From: Phoronis ovalis
Taxonomy: Eukaryota; Phoronida; Phoronidae
Direction of reading: 5' to 3'
Assembly: GCA_028565635.1 (NCBI GenBank)
Contig: JAOXYB010054156.1
Coordinates: forward strand, 1 to 11,339
DNA length: 11,339 bases
Shown: positions 1-6,798 of the stretch, in pieces
Layout of the letters: each line of letters starts with the position of its first letter
How positions within the stretch are numbered: the stretch's first letter is position 1
Program-made: the position numbers and the translations under genes
The notes under the pieces: model-generated
Seen by the model: only the letters and a program-made list of their open reading frames with translations
Told to the model about the DNA's origin: nothing
Databases searched by the model: none

Positions 1-60
1 TTTTCTGGCCACGCCTCCTTTTTTACAATAGTCAGTCAATAGGACTTAATGCCATAACTA

Positions 61-104
61 AGCAACTAACTGAACTAGCCATAAACACAGCAACTAACTG
101 AACA
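61..104. repeat. 28-bp-period direct repeat
   Basis: The 14-base string GCAACTAACTGAAC occurs twice, starting at 62 and 90, so the period is 28 bp. It lies downstream of the stop codon of the minus-strand gene at 172-734, in what would be its 3' flank. No function is apparent. The first 170 bases otherwise hold no gene I can support. Confidence 0.6.
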
Positions 105-171
105 CTTTAGGCAGCAACTGTTTTCTATAATACACTGATTGACAATGTTCATGGTTGTTTCTTGTAAATGT

Positions 172-734
172 CTATTTCTTTATTCTCAGTGTGTCCAGTG
201 TTTCCCCATCCAAAGTACAAAATCCATCATCGGACTCATCACCACTGCATACTTCTTCTGTGTTCAATTGTTTGTTAAACTTGACAATCTGACACAGAAT
301 TTTCTTCCTATCAGACACAGATTTTCCACTAAAGTTTTTTAACAAATCCACTCTTTTTATTTTTGTTCTGATGTTGAGAGCTATCCAAAGGTTAATCTGG
401 TCATTAACCTCCTTTCCAGACATTTCCTTCACTTTGACTCGAGAGCGCACTAAGTCACCAGGTAGTCGCTTCAACCGTTCATGAACTCGAGCCTCTCTTG
501 CCAACCTTAAATCTTTGCTTAACAGGTTGAAGTAACTGATTACTTCACTAGAAAGTTCATCGTAAAGTCGAGGATTGATAAGTTCATTAAAAGTCAGCGG
601 CTACATCTGGTATTGTGTTGCTGCATTTTTCAACCACGCACTTGCCATCAATAAAGGATATATGTCCAAACAGTTCTTTTTCATCCAGTCTTCTTTGTTG
701 GTTTTCCCTCATAACTACAGATAGGTTGTTGATT
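172..734 (-). CDS. Last exon of an uncharacterised minus-strand gene, with one apparent frameshift
   Basis: This stretch reads as coding for about 187 residues. A good acceptor (TTATTTTCAG) precedes it at 735-736. The first residues read INNLSVVMREN and continue through LFGHISFIDGKCVVEKC. At 589-592 a run of four A on the plus strand breaks the frame; one base fewer would continue the reading into NELINPRLYDELSSEV, then a basic, helical-looking stretch (REARVHERLKRLPGD, VRSRVKVKEM) and an acidic tail (CSGDESDDGFC) ending LDTLRIKK and a stop. I recognise no domain. The long uninterrupted frame, the charge pattern and the acceptor argue for a real exon. The single frameshift may be a sequencing error or early decay. 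Product and pathway are unknown. Confidence 0.55.
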
Positions 735-1254
735 CTGAAAATAAATGGAGAATTTTAATACTCTGCCAAAATCCAATATTAGCTAAAAACCATAGTGGCA
801 GTCACTTGGAATAGGAACAAGTGCTTGCAATGCAATTGCAGTTCACCCCTTCCCCCGGGTAATGGCGGGGTACGCCAGCCTCAATAGACAGTTTCATAAA
901 CTGTGCAACTGCAAACAATTGTCGGAATTCAAAGTTCAGTCCTGACAAATGTGCTGATTTTGCAGAAATATCAAGGCAAAAACTACAAAATTCTTTTATT
1001 CAAGTCACGAACATTAAGCCACATAACCTTATTCCTAGCAAATTTCCTGATATTGCAGAAATACCAAGGCAAAAACAACGAAATTCCCTTATTTAATGCA
1101 AGAAACTCAAGCCACATAATCTCAGTCCACTCCGGGCAAATTTGCTAATATGGCCAAAATATCAAGGCAAAAACTATGAAATTCTCTTATTCAAAACATA
1201 AATCAGGACAACGGAACGATTCTTTATAAAAGATAGTTGCATTCTGACGATTAC
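735..1254 (-). other. Inferred intron of the minus-strand gene
   Basis: The stretch is bounded on the minus strand by a GTAATC donor after the short first exon and by TTATTTTCAG before the last exon. Splicing joins a codon split 2+1 and keeps the frame open, which is the main support. The donor is only fair. The interior holds the 93/98-bp tandem repeat and no coding signal of its own, and includes a short GC-rich patch near 850-880. This is inference without transcript evidence. Confidence 0.35.
962..1195. repeat. Three-copy tandem repeat, period 93 then 98 bp
   Basis: The motif around GCAGAAATATCAAGGCAAAA recurs at 962, 1055 and 1153. Each copy continues with an AAATTC-TTATTCAA-like stretch, and the first two add a CACATAA-like segment. 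The third copy is more diverged (GCCAAAATATCAAGGC). The array lies inside the inferred intron of the minus-strand gene. An open plus-strand frame of about 80 codons crosses two copies, but it depends on the repeat and I do not treat it as a gene. It may be a minisatellite or the core of a dispersed repeat. Confidence 0.7.
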
Positions 1255-1334
1255 ATGACAGATGAATACATTGCTAACACCAGGCAGTGGGCGAATAAAT
1301 TCCTTTCTCCTGCACTTCGGCCGATGTCCGCCAT
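1255..1334 (-). CDS. Candidate first coding exon (starts MADIGRSAGER)
   Basis: The ATG lies inside CCAAAATGGCGGAC, a strong animal start context that also matches a YY1 site. The frame reads MADIGRSAGERNLFAHC and continues to a stop immediately after the proposed donor (TCAT then GTAATC). The exon is 80 nt, leaving two bases of a split codon. These join the single leading base of the exon at 734 and keep the frame open. The resulting protein would be about 213 residues once the frameshift in exon 2 is disregarded. No known domain is visible. The alternative is that this is only promoter sequence with a chance short frame. Confidence 0.35.
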
Positions 1335-1339
1335 TTTGG
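1328..1339 (-). promoter_or_regulatory. YY1-like element overlapping a start codon
   Basis: On the minus strand the sequence is CCAAAATGGCGG, which matches the metazoan YY1 consensus core AAnATGGCGG. In animals this motif often sits at transcription starts and can supply the initiator ATG. Here it coincides with the proposed start of the minus-strand gene. The surrounding 1300-1700 is less AT-rich than the rest and contains several CpG dinucleotides, as expected near a promoter. Confidence 0.45.
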
Positions 1340-1506
1340 ATTTATCGATCTGAGACACCGGCTTTTGCAAGAACTGGTAATCAAATTCTACGGCATTAAA
1401 ACATTACATAAGTATCTGTTACTGAAGTGAGGTACCTTATTTACGTCTAGGCATTTGAAACCAGTTGTTTTTTAAAAGTCTGTTGAAATACAGCATTAAA
1501 ACTTAC

Positions 1507-1678
1507 TTGTTAAATCCCGAGAAGAAACGCACAAAGGTACACCCAACCACTTGAGAAGTAAGACAAATGTGCATATGTTAAACTTCATTTCATTGGCTGA
1601 AACGCAAAATTCATCGAGCACGGCGCCAATGAAAGTGCTCGTTTTTTTCTTAGCTACAGCACCACACCTCGGAAGCAT
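1507..1678 (-). CDS. Candidate upstream exon ending at a consensus donor
   Basis: The frame opens with an ATG in CTCACCGATGC and reads MLPRCGAVAKKKTS, then a hydrophobic stretch (ICTFVLLLKWLGVPLC), up to a near-perfect splice donor, AACAA followed by GTAAGT, at 1506. Upstream on the minus strand is a TATA-like CATAAATAGG. The frame phase does not join directly to the exon at 734. It could be joined to a region near 1395 that stays open into the MADIG frame, but that acceptor is weak. It may therefore be an alternative 5' exon, a separate gene, or chance. A plus-strand frame over the same bases (1551-1790) is equally long and unrecognised. Confidence 0.25.
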
Positions 1679-1939
1679 CGGTGAGTCGGTGAACCGACGT
1701 GACCTATTTATGGAAATGAGCGAAAATAGCGGTCATTTCAATCGCTTTTTTCACAAGTTCTGGTTAGAGTTGGTACATAAAAATTGGTAAGATTAAAGAA
1801 CATGGAATAATAAATAAGTACAGTGGTATTTTATAAACAAATGAAACAACTTTGTAGAGAATTTAAGCGTTTTATTGCAAGGTTTTCAGCAACTTTTCCC
1901 ACCAGAGTGAGTGGGCCTCACTAACATTGAGGGCAATTT

Positions 1940-2175
1940 ATGTACTTCCATCTAATGGATTAAGACAGATTTGTGAAGATAGTAAAGACTAAGGAAAGAT
2001 TTTGGAAGATAATGCTAAAGACAATGTACTTCCATCTAATGGTGCACAGAATGATTTAAGAAGTATTTCGAAAGAATTAAAAGACCACGAAAGGTTTTGG
2101 AAGATAATGCTTATTAAAGATGTACTTCCATCTAATGGTGCCCAGGATGATAAGATATTTGTGTTGATTCGAAAA
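1940..2175 (+). repeat. In-register coding tandem repeat, VLPSNGAQ type
   Basis: GTACTTCCATCTAATGG begins three units at about 1942, 2026 and 2122. The periods are 84 and 96 bp, both multiples of three, so all copies read in one frame: VLPSNG, then VLPSNGAQND, then VLPSNGAQDD. The middle unit continues into LRSISKELKDHERFWKIM, a charged helical-looking stretch. One stop (TAA) interrupts the first unit; otherwise the frame is open to 2202. I do not recognise the protein. Keeping the reading frame through unequal periods suggests the repeat grew inside a coding sequence. Confidence 0.55.
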
Positions 2176-2280
2176 ATGGGTTTCAACTGGTTGAGGCGCT
2201 AAGAAAAAGACTTCCTTTCTTACTAAAGGCGGGAGTTCAGATCGGTACTGCTTCCCAGGAGGATACCACACGGATGGCAG
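2176..2280 (+). pseudogene. Fragment C of the repeated uncharacterised family, inverted
   Basis: This piece is homologous at the nucleotide level to parts of copies A (about 6515-6630) and B (about 10797-10920), but in the opposite orientation. It encodes GFQLVEALRKRLPFL, then an internal deletion that removes the segment PNLSMVKREMGTF present in B, then GVQIGTASQED. It shares a lysine codon and a GAG codon with A that B lacks, yet has the phenylalanine codon seen in B, so it derives from neither directly. Homology stops abruptly at CGGATGGCAG, where a LINE-like segment begins. It is clearly broken. Confidence 0.75.
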
Positions 2281-2415
2281 AAAGTTGGTGTATATGGTGA
2301 GAGCTAGAGAGGAAGGGAAGAGGGCATTTGTGAATTATGATAAATTGGTGATTGATGGAAAGACTTTGTTTATAATGATGAGAAGGATGATATTGAGGAA
2401 TTTTTTATGAAATAG
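2279..2415 (+). mobile_element. LINE ORF1-like C-terminal remnant
   Basis: The frame from 2279 reads RKLVYMVRAREEGKRAF, then NYDKLVIDGK. This resembles the end of LINE ORF1 (L1-like, Transposase_22-type) nucleic-acid chaperones, where an arginine-rich helix is followed by DKLxxDGK. A one-base frame slip near 2370 would continue as YNDEKDDIEEFFMK and a stop at 2413-2415; without it the frame ends at 2410. No reverse transcriptase is present in the window, so this is a short remnant. The assignment rests on remembered family features and not on a search. Confidence 0.5.
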
Positions 2416-2471
2416 GTAGCTGTAAAGAAATATCAAATATCATGAAAATATCATACATCCAATGAAACTAC

Positions 2472-2608
2472 CTAGATATCACCATGTGACGGATAAGAGT
2501 TTAAGGAAAATTATCGACAAGCGCAATACCCAATGGATTATAATGCGTGGCAATCGGTGCAGATCTAGATATCACCATGTGACGGATAAGAGTTTAAGAA
2601 AAATTATT
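2472..2608. repeat. 93-bp-period direct duplication
   Basis: About 42 bases beginning CTAGATATCACCATGTGACG recur exactly 93 bp later with one or two changes. On the plus strand both copies lie in the same open frame (2462-2653) and encode YHHVTDKSLRKII twice, 31 residues apart. No family is recognised, and the frame is short enough to be fortuitous. The repeat is tandem-like, with a 50-bp non-repeated remainder in the first unit and none after the second. Confidence 0.65.
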
Positions 2609-2653
2609 ACACATTTGCTTGAACAATACTATAAAATTCAAACAGTCACCTGA

Positions 2654-3271
2654 GTTTCAAATTTCAATGGGTCAATACAAATGTTTTCAACGCAAGTAGA
2701 CAACTTAAAAGTTGAATAATCAATCTGCACTAAATACTACAGGCATATATCACACAAACTCAAATATATTGTCTTGAAGAGTTGCCATGTTGTATAGGAT
2801 GAGGTTTCCTATGATCCTGTTTCTCAGAATTGACCTTCAATTCAAACGCAAGTCGTATTGGTCCCCTGAATAACAGATTGATGAATGTTTTCATTATACT
2901 ATATAAAATATAATGCATTGCTAGCTAAAATCTTTAAAAAAAAATGTTAATGGAGAGCTTTTTGTGCAAAAAAATTGGGCAGATACTTATTTTATAATCC
3001 TTACTTCTAAGCAAGTGTTATAACCTTGAACATAGGGAAATAGTGGAATAAAACCTTTATTTCATTCAACAAATTATATGCATAATATAGAAAAGCATTT
3101 TCAAGGATTTTCGTGGGTTCCTAAAGTTATTTAAAAACATATAACAAATTTCATGCTCGCTCATGGAAATGGCACACTGTAAACTTTAATAAAATACGGA
3201 TTTTTCATTGATCTGATTTCAATATTCATTATAATGTATAAAATAATGTAAAAAAGTATAAAATATCTTAC
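2654..3271. other. AT-rich stretch with no gene seen
   Basis: I see no long frame, RNA gene or terminal repeat here. There are homopolymer A runs near 2937 and 2970 and general AT richness. It separates the plus-strand remnants from the candidate minus-strand exons. Confidence 0.5.
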
Positions 3272-3361
3272 TGTTTGAGACGATTCCTAACAACAGAACA
3301 CCACGAACTATCTGAGCACATACTGGAAGAATCGTAAGTGGAAGAGTCGCAGACTGCAGGT
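3272..3361 (-). CDS. Candidate internal exon (weak)
   Basis: This 90-nt stretch lies between an acceptor ending CATGTTGTAG and a donor GTAAGA. One phase reads DLQSATLPLTILPVC and on through IVRGVLLLGIVSN, joining the exon ending at 3468 through a split codon. Another phase reads a serine-rich DSSTYDSSSMCSDSS but does not join that exon without a stop. Both readings are open, so the exon boundaries are better supported than the protein. No domain is recognised. Confidence 0.25.
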
Positions 3362-3467
3362 CTACAACATGAAATCAATATGAAATAAGCCATATTTATG
3401 CAATGCAATTTCTACCTTACAGTAAAGTATCTAAAACAGTTCAGACGTACAGTACAAAATGGCTTAC

Positions 3468-3530
3468 CTTCACAGAGGAGTTGATTACTACAGATTTGTT
3501 GAGTGGTATGCAACGTACAGTTAAGACGAA
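3468..3530 (-). CDS. Candidate exon ending at a GTAAGC donor (weak)
   Basis: A strong donor, GAAG followed by GTAAGC at 3467, ends this stretch. The upstream frame reads CTLHTTQQICSNQLLCE. A 106-nt intron with good GT and AG ends would connect it to the exon at 3361. The 5' boundary is uncertain; a possible acceptor, CTCCTAG, lies just upstream near 3540. No function can be proposed. Confidence 0.25.
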
Positions 3531-3672
3531 TTAAAATACACTAGGAGATATACAAATGACTTGCCTCAGAACAGCAGACTGTTGTAGAGCCAAAATCCTT
3601 GCACATTCAGCAAAAACAGACGAATGCAAGATCTCGTTTCCAACTTTGTTTGTATGCAGCTTATCATGCCGG
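3531..3672 (-). CDS. Candidate exon after a strong acceptor
   Basis: TTTCTGTTTTAG at 3673-3684 on the minus strand is a good acceptor. The frame after it reads RHDKLHTNKVGNEILH, SSVFAECARILALQQ and ends at a stop at 3531. The same frame is also open upstream to 3755. The exon would join in phase to the donor at 4008, just past the end of copy A (AAGAG then GTAATT). It could therefore be a downstream exon acquired by that copy, but there is no homology to the corresponding part of copy B. No family is recognised. Confidence 0.3.
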
Positions 3673-3977
3673 CTAAAACAGAAATCGAAAGTATTATTTA
3701 AACTGTCATGTGATATTGCGACAATAGCGGAACCGTCATGCAAAAACTTGAGCAAAATCAGTAACTACGGGCATTGTTATACAACACAGTAAAAATTGTA
3801 TAAAAATGAAATCACTATGTGAAACAGAAAATTCTGCTATTTCAACAGAGGTAAGCTGTTACACGAAACCACTATATGCACCACACAATTATGCAGATAT
3901 ACATGTGAATGTAACATTGACCACAAAAAATATAAATATAAACCGACTAGTATGGCCTTCATGTAGAATTAAACATT

Positions 3978-4010
3978 GTTAATTTACCTCAATTATTACC
4001 TCAATTACCT
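3978..4010. repeat. ATTACCTCA-type short tandem repeat
   Basis: Three close variants of (A)ATTACCTC lie head to tail directly at the point where copy A loses homology with copy B. On the minus strand they read GAGGTAAT, so each creates a potential GT-splice donor. This may mark the breakpoint of the duplication. Confidence 0.5.
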
Positions 4011-4032
4011 CTTATAGCTTGCAAACAACATT

Positions 4033-4452
4033 TCAAATGTACCTGTAGGCCCCATCTCTTTGTGTGTGCGTATAAAAAAATCCAGGTTGAGCATAATGGA
4101 AATGCTCTCCTTGCTCTGTAGCAAATGTCCTTAATGTTGGTACTGGTAATTGGTGCAACAACAATGGCACTACATCAACAAGTTTGACAAAAACTTTGAG
4201 CATGTATGGTGTTATTGCTGCAGATCCATATCTGACTTCAAACAGCAGCTGATAGTGATCTGCCAGGTTTACATATTCATTTGTCTGACCATCTGTGAGG
4301 CTGCCATAATGAGTCCTATCTTTCAGTTCAGGGTCTGAAGCACAAAGCATAAAAACCATTGCTGAAAATGTTTCCCAGATAGCTATTTCTATATTATATT
4401 CTGATAACTGAGCGGGTAAATTAAGGTACGCTGTCCACCAGTATATTACACT
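4033..4452 (-). CDS. C-terminal segment of copy A (open frame)
   Basis: An uninterrupted frame of about 139 residues runs from the TIR element to a stop at 4033. It begins SVIYWWTAYLNLPAQLSEY and contains IWETFSAMVFMLCASDPEL, LADHYQLLFEVRYGSAAI, LVDVVPLLLHQLPVP and EQGEHFHYAQPGFFYTHTQR. The His/Tyr/Phe-rich ending GEHFHYAQ..FFYTHTQR looks like a conserved motif of the family. Beyond it the frame ends, but the +1-shifted frame continues as TFEMLFASYK, as in copy B, so the true C-terminus is probably shifted. This is the best preserved piece of the family in the window and is nearly identical to 9401-9688. Confidence 0.6.
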   Translation of the reverse strand, partial: SVIYWWTAYLNLPAQLSEYNIEIAIWETFSAMVFMLCASDPELKDRTHYGSLTDGQTNEYVNLADHYQLLFEVRYGSAAITPYMLKVFVKLVDVVPLLLHQLPVPTLRTFATEQGEHFHYAQPGFFYTHTQRDGAYRYI

Positions 4453-4460
4453 TTAATGTA

Positions 4461-4483
4461 CTGTAAATCCCTTTATTTTCGCG
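4461..4483 (+). repeat. Left terminal inverted repeat
   Basis: 23 bases beginning CTGTAAATCCC and ending TTTCGCG, preceded by TA. It is the exact reverse complement of the right end. Confidence 0.9.
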
Positions 4484-4660
4484 AGGAATTAATTTACACG
4501 AATTACGCGAGCACATTAGCTTGCACAAATTAGTACCTCGCATTTAAAAGCATCGGCAAATCCAATATGGTGGCGCCCATTCAGTTTGGCATTTTGAAAT
4601 TTTAAGAAAAACAACAATATACATTTAAACAATTTAGTACTCACCACCTTTATGAACATC

Positions 4661-4865
4661 GATTAAAACCAGAACAAAATCACAAAAATGTGTTGAAATG
4701 TGAATAAAATCCAATTGAAATGAAAGTCCTAGGCATTAAAATTCACTGAGTAAAATCACAAAGTAATTAAAATATATAGATTAAAACCACAATGAAATCA
4801 TTCAGGTATGTGTTAAAATGTAAATAAAATCCTATTGAATTGAAAGTCCTATAAGCATAAAATCC
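4661..4865. repeat. 118-bp-period internal duplication in the TIR element
   Basis: GATTAAAACC starts two units at 4661 and 4779. Both continue with AAATCA, TGTGTTxAAATGTxAATAAAATCC and TTGAAxTGAAAGTCCTA. Similarity is clear but diverged, so the duplication is older than the insertion or was inherited with the family. Confidence 0.7.
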
Positions 4866-4910
4866 ATTGTTATTAAAGTCGTTAAAATATTAGTTCTCTG
4901 CTGCTCTAGC

Positions 4911-5195
4911 TTACTTTATGGCCTCTGTAATCCTAGTTGTTTTCCATGCTGACAGTATTAAGTCCCTGTTTCTAGATAGTTTTTCATACGCACGAACGAA
5001 CCATTTTGCGTGCAATGGCTTGAGTTTCGAAATACCTAGAGGGATTGTATCTCCCTTTCCTTCATACATTGCGGCCATAATATTCTCGGCGTACCGTTGT
5101 TGAAATTCAAATTTGAGTCCATCTTTCAGGGTAAAATTAGGGCTTGGCTGGGCATCCAGTGGTTGACTTTGAACGTTATATAAACCCGCATTAAA
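4911..5195 (-). CDS. Coding remnant in the TIR element, possible pogo-like transposase C-terminus
   Basis: The frame is open for 94 codons between a stop at 5196-5198 and a stop at 4911. It reads QSQPLDAQPSPNFTLKDG, LKFEFQQRYAENIMAAMYEG, LGISKLKPLHAKWFVRAYEK and LILSAWKTTRITEAIK. The end pattern (LKPLHAKW, then a helix, then AWK..xITEA) resembles the C-terminal tails of pogo/jerky-type DDE transposases, whose TA target preference also fits the element. There is no methionine start, and ACTAG just upstream could be a splice acceptor. The alternative is a captured host exon. No catalytic DDE residues lie in this piece. Confidence 0.4.
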   Translation of the reverse strand, partial: FNAGLYNVQSQPLDAQPSPNFTLKDGLKFEFQQRYAENIMAAMYEGKGDTIPLGISKLKPLHAKWFVRAYEKLSRNRDLILSAWKTTRITEAIK

Positions 5196-5343
5196 CTAGT
5201 AGTCATGAGTGACCTACTTTCGCTTCAAGCATGTTGCGTAGTAACCCGTTTAGAAAAACAGTTTTCTAGTATTTGACGATTGATAATTCGCACAATTTAA
5301 AACTCACGAAAGATTTTTGAACGAAATCGCGAAATTAAGAGAC

Positions 5344-5366
5344 CGCGAAAATAAAGGGATTTACAG
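5344..5366 (-). repeat. Right terminal inverted repeat
   Basis: CGCGAAAATAAAGGG followed by ATTTACAG, then TA. It is a perfect partner of the left end at 4461-4483. Confidence 0.9.
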
Positions 5367-6004
5367 TATTACTCAACTCTGTCTGAGCCCTGAAAGCATT
5401 GAACAACTAGTGCTGCCAGCATCAGCAGGTAAATTAAGGTATGCTGTCCAACTCGATCAATACTAAGCATCATGAAATCACTAGCCACATCAAACACAAT
5501 AGCAGGATACACCTTTGATAAAACTGGAGAGGGCGGGCTCATGATAGTATGTGCATCAGTTTTGTTGAACTTTCCTTAATTGACACTTCCGTCATGTTGA
5601 ATTTCAAATCTGTCAGCTTTAAAAATCCCCTGAAGAGTCAGATTTTTATTGAAATGTTCAAAAGCTTGACGAAACTTCATCACCATGATTTACTTTAGCT
5701 ACACATATTTTCTGAATGGATTTCAGGCGAGGAAGTACAAGCTTTTTGATAATACGTGTAGCTGCAGGGTCAATGCAAAGAGCCTTTAATCCAAGGGGAA
5801 TCGATGGTACTAAGCTGTTGATATTTTCTCGTTTGAAAGTTAGCCCTAGTATAGATCATCTACCAGATACTTCGTCAAAATCTCTCCCTACATTCCCGTA
5901 CTCCATATATAGACTACCCATATTTGGAATTTGGGGTAAATTCTCCAATATTTCCTTCCATTGCATCTAAAAGCATATGGAATCACCAGTAAGAATGAAA
6001 ATGG

Positions 6005-6214
6005 ACTACCTACTTTCATCTGCATGTCATTGTGACCATTATTGTAAACACACTAATTTAGTTTACTAATCACATTAGTTTGAACAAATGAAAATATCAT
6101 ATAAACTGACCATATGGTACATGTACAATATACAATATAATGTGTGTGAAGGGATTGCCATTCACCATCTACAGTATAGTAGCATTTGACAGTGGTTAGA
6201 CTCTACGAAAATGG
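6005..6214. mobile_element. 202-bp insertion with 8-bp target duplication
   Basis: GAAAATGG occurs at 5997-6004 and again at 6207-6214. Copy B has a single GAAAATGG at this point and reads straight through in frame (NGSIF then LTGDSMFLDAMEG). The extra 202 bp plus duplicated 8 bp are therefore an insertion in A. An 8-bp duplication is typical of hAT (and P) elements. I do not see convincing terminal inverted repeats, there is no poly-A, and it is not a GT-AG intron in any register, so the class is open. Confidence 0.6.
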
Positions 6215-6798
6215 AGCCATTATCTTGCTCATGTTGGACGCTTTCATTCAGCCATTTGATATTCTGCTCTAGATGCCATTGATCGTCTCCGCCATAATAT
6301 ATGCACAATGGAAAGATGTCCTCAGCCGAGTGAAAATTTATACCATTCAATTTCTGTTCATTGTTGCAATTAGCAGTGACCACAACACTCTTCTTATCAC
6401 CAATTTCCCTCACGTCACCCCACAGCTTGCACATTTCTCTACCATTTAGCCAGAAGTAAACAAAGAAGCGTGAACAACAATTCGAGAGAAATCTGACATC
6501 CGTTTCATATCCTCCTGGGAAGCAGTACCGATTGGAACTCTCACCTTAAAAGACCCATTTCTCTTTTAACCATAGACAGATTTGGTAGATAAGGAAGTCT
6601 TTTTCTTATAGCCTCAACCAGTTGCAACCCATTGTTGGAATCAACACACTGTATCACTCATTGACTAGTAAGCGTATATCTTTTTTGAGCTCTTCGAAGA
6701 ATGTAGTCAGCCAGATATTCAGGATTACCGTTCTCTAGGATGCTGGTAAAATTCTCCTTTGTAATCATACCAGACCAGTACTTATTGCTATCAGAATG

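Larger units (their letters stand above)
4461..5366. mobile_element. 906-bp TIR DNA transposon inserted in copy A
   Basis: The ends are perfect 23-bp inverted repeats (CTGTAAATCCCTTTATTTTC plus GCG), and imperfect similarity continues inward for some 20 bp through TTAATTT..CG segments. The element is flanked by TA on both sides, as expected for Tc1/mariner-type (including pogo) insertion at TA. It carries a 118-bp internal repeat and a minus-strand frame of 94 codons. At 906 bp with no full transposase it is non-autonomous. It lies within the coding-like sequence of copy A and is absent from B, so it inserted after the copies separated. Confidence 0.85.
4009..6798 (-). pseudogene. Copy A of an uncharacterised multicopy family, interrupted
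   Basis: Read on the minus strand from 6798, this copy gives SDSNKYWSG, ENFTSILENGN, GLQLVEAIRKRLPYLPNL, then after a one-base loss IGTASQEDMKRMSDF, FVYFWLNGREMCKLWG, REIGDKKSVVVTANC, CIYYGGDDQWHLEQN and NESVQHEQDNGSIF. A 202-bp insertion follows. Coding-like sequence resumes, is split by a 906-bp TIR element, and ends in the C-terminal block at 4033-4452. The family is unknown to me. I recall similar unannotated proteins in sponges and cnidarians but cannot name a domain. Frameshifts, stops and two insertions make this copy a pseudogene. It lacks the N-terminal sequence upstream of SDSNKYW that is found in copy B. Confidence 0.7.

Noticed and set aside
903-1148. 81-codon plus-strand frame
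   Set aside because: It is made of two units of the 93-bp tandem repeat and is lost in the third unit, whose period is 98 bp. It is explained by the repeat.
1940-2608. CRISPR-like array from the spaced repeats
   Set aside because: Repeats are few and long, units keep codon phase, spacers are not of constant length, and the context is animal-like.
3556-3792. 78-codon plus-strand frame opposite the exon at 3531-3672
   Set aside because: It is antisense to a frame with a good acceptor and shows no motif.
5716-5970. Plus-strand frame across the core of copy A, and its counterparts at 10069-10338 and 10328-10582
   Set aside because: These are the antisense shadows of the family's minus-strand coding sequence, which is conserved between copies in the minus frame.
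5997-6214. The extra 202 bp of copy A as an intron
   Set aside because: In no register of the 8-bp repeat does the minus strand begin with GT and end with AG while restoring the sequence of copy B.
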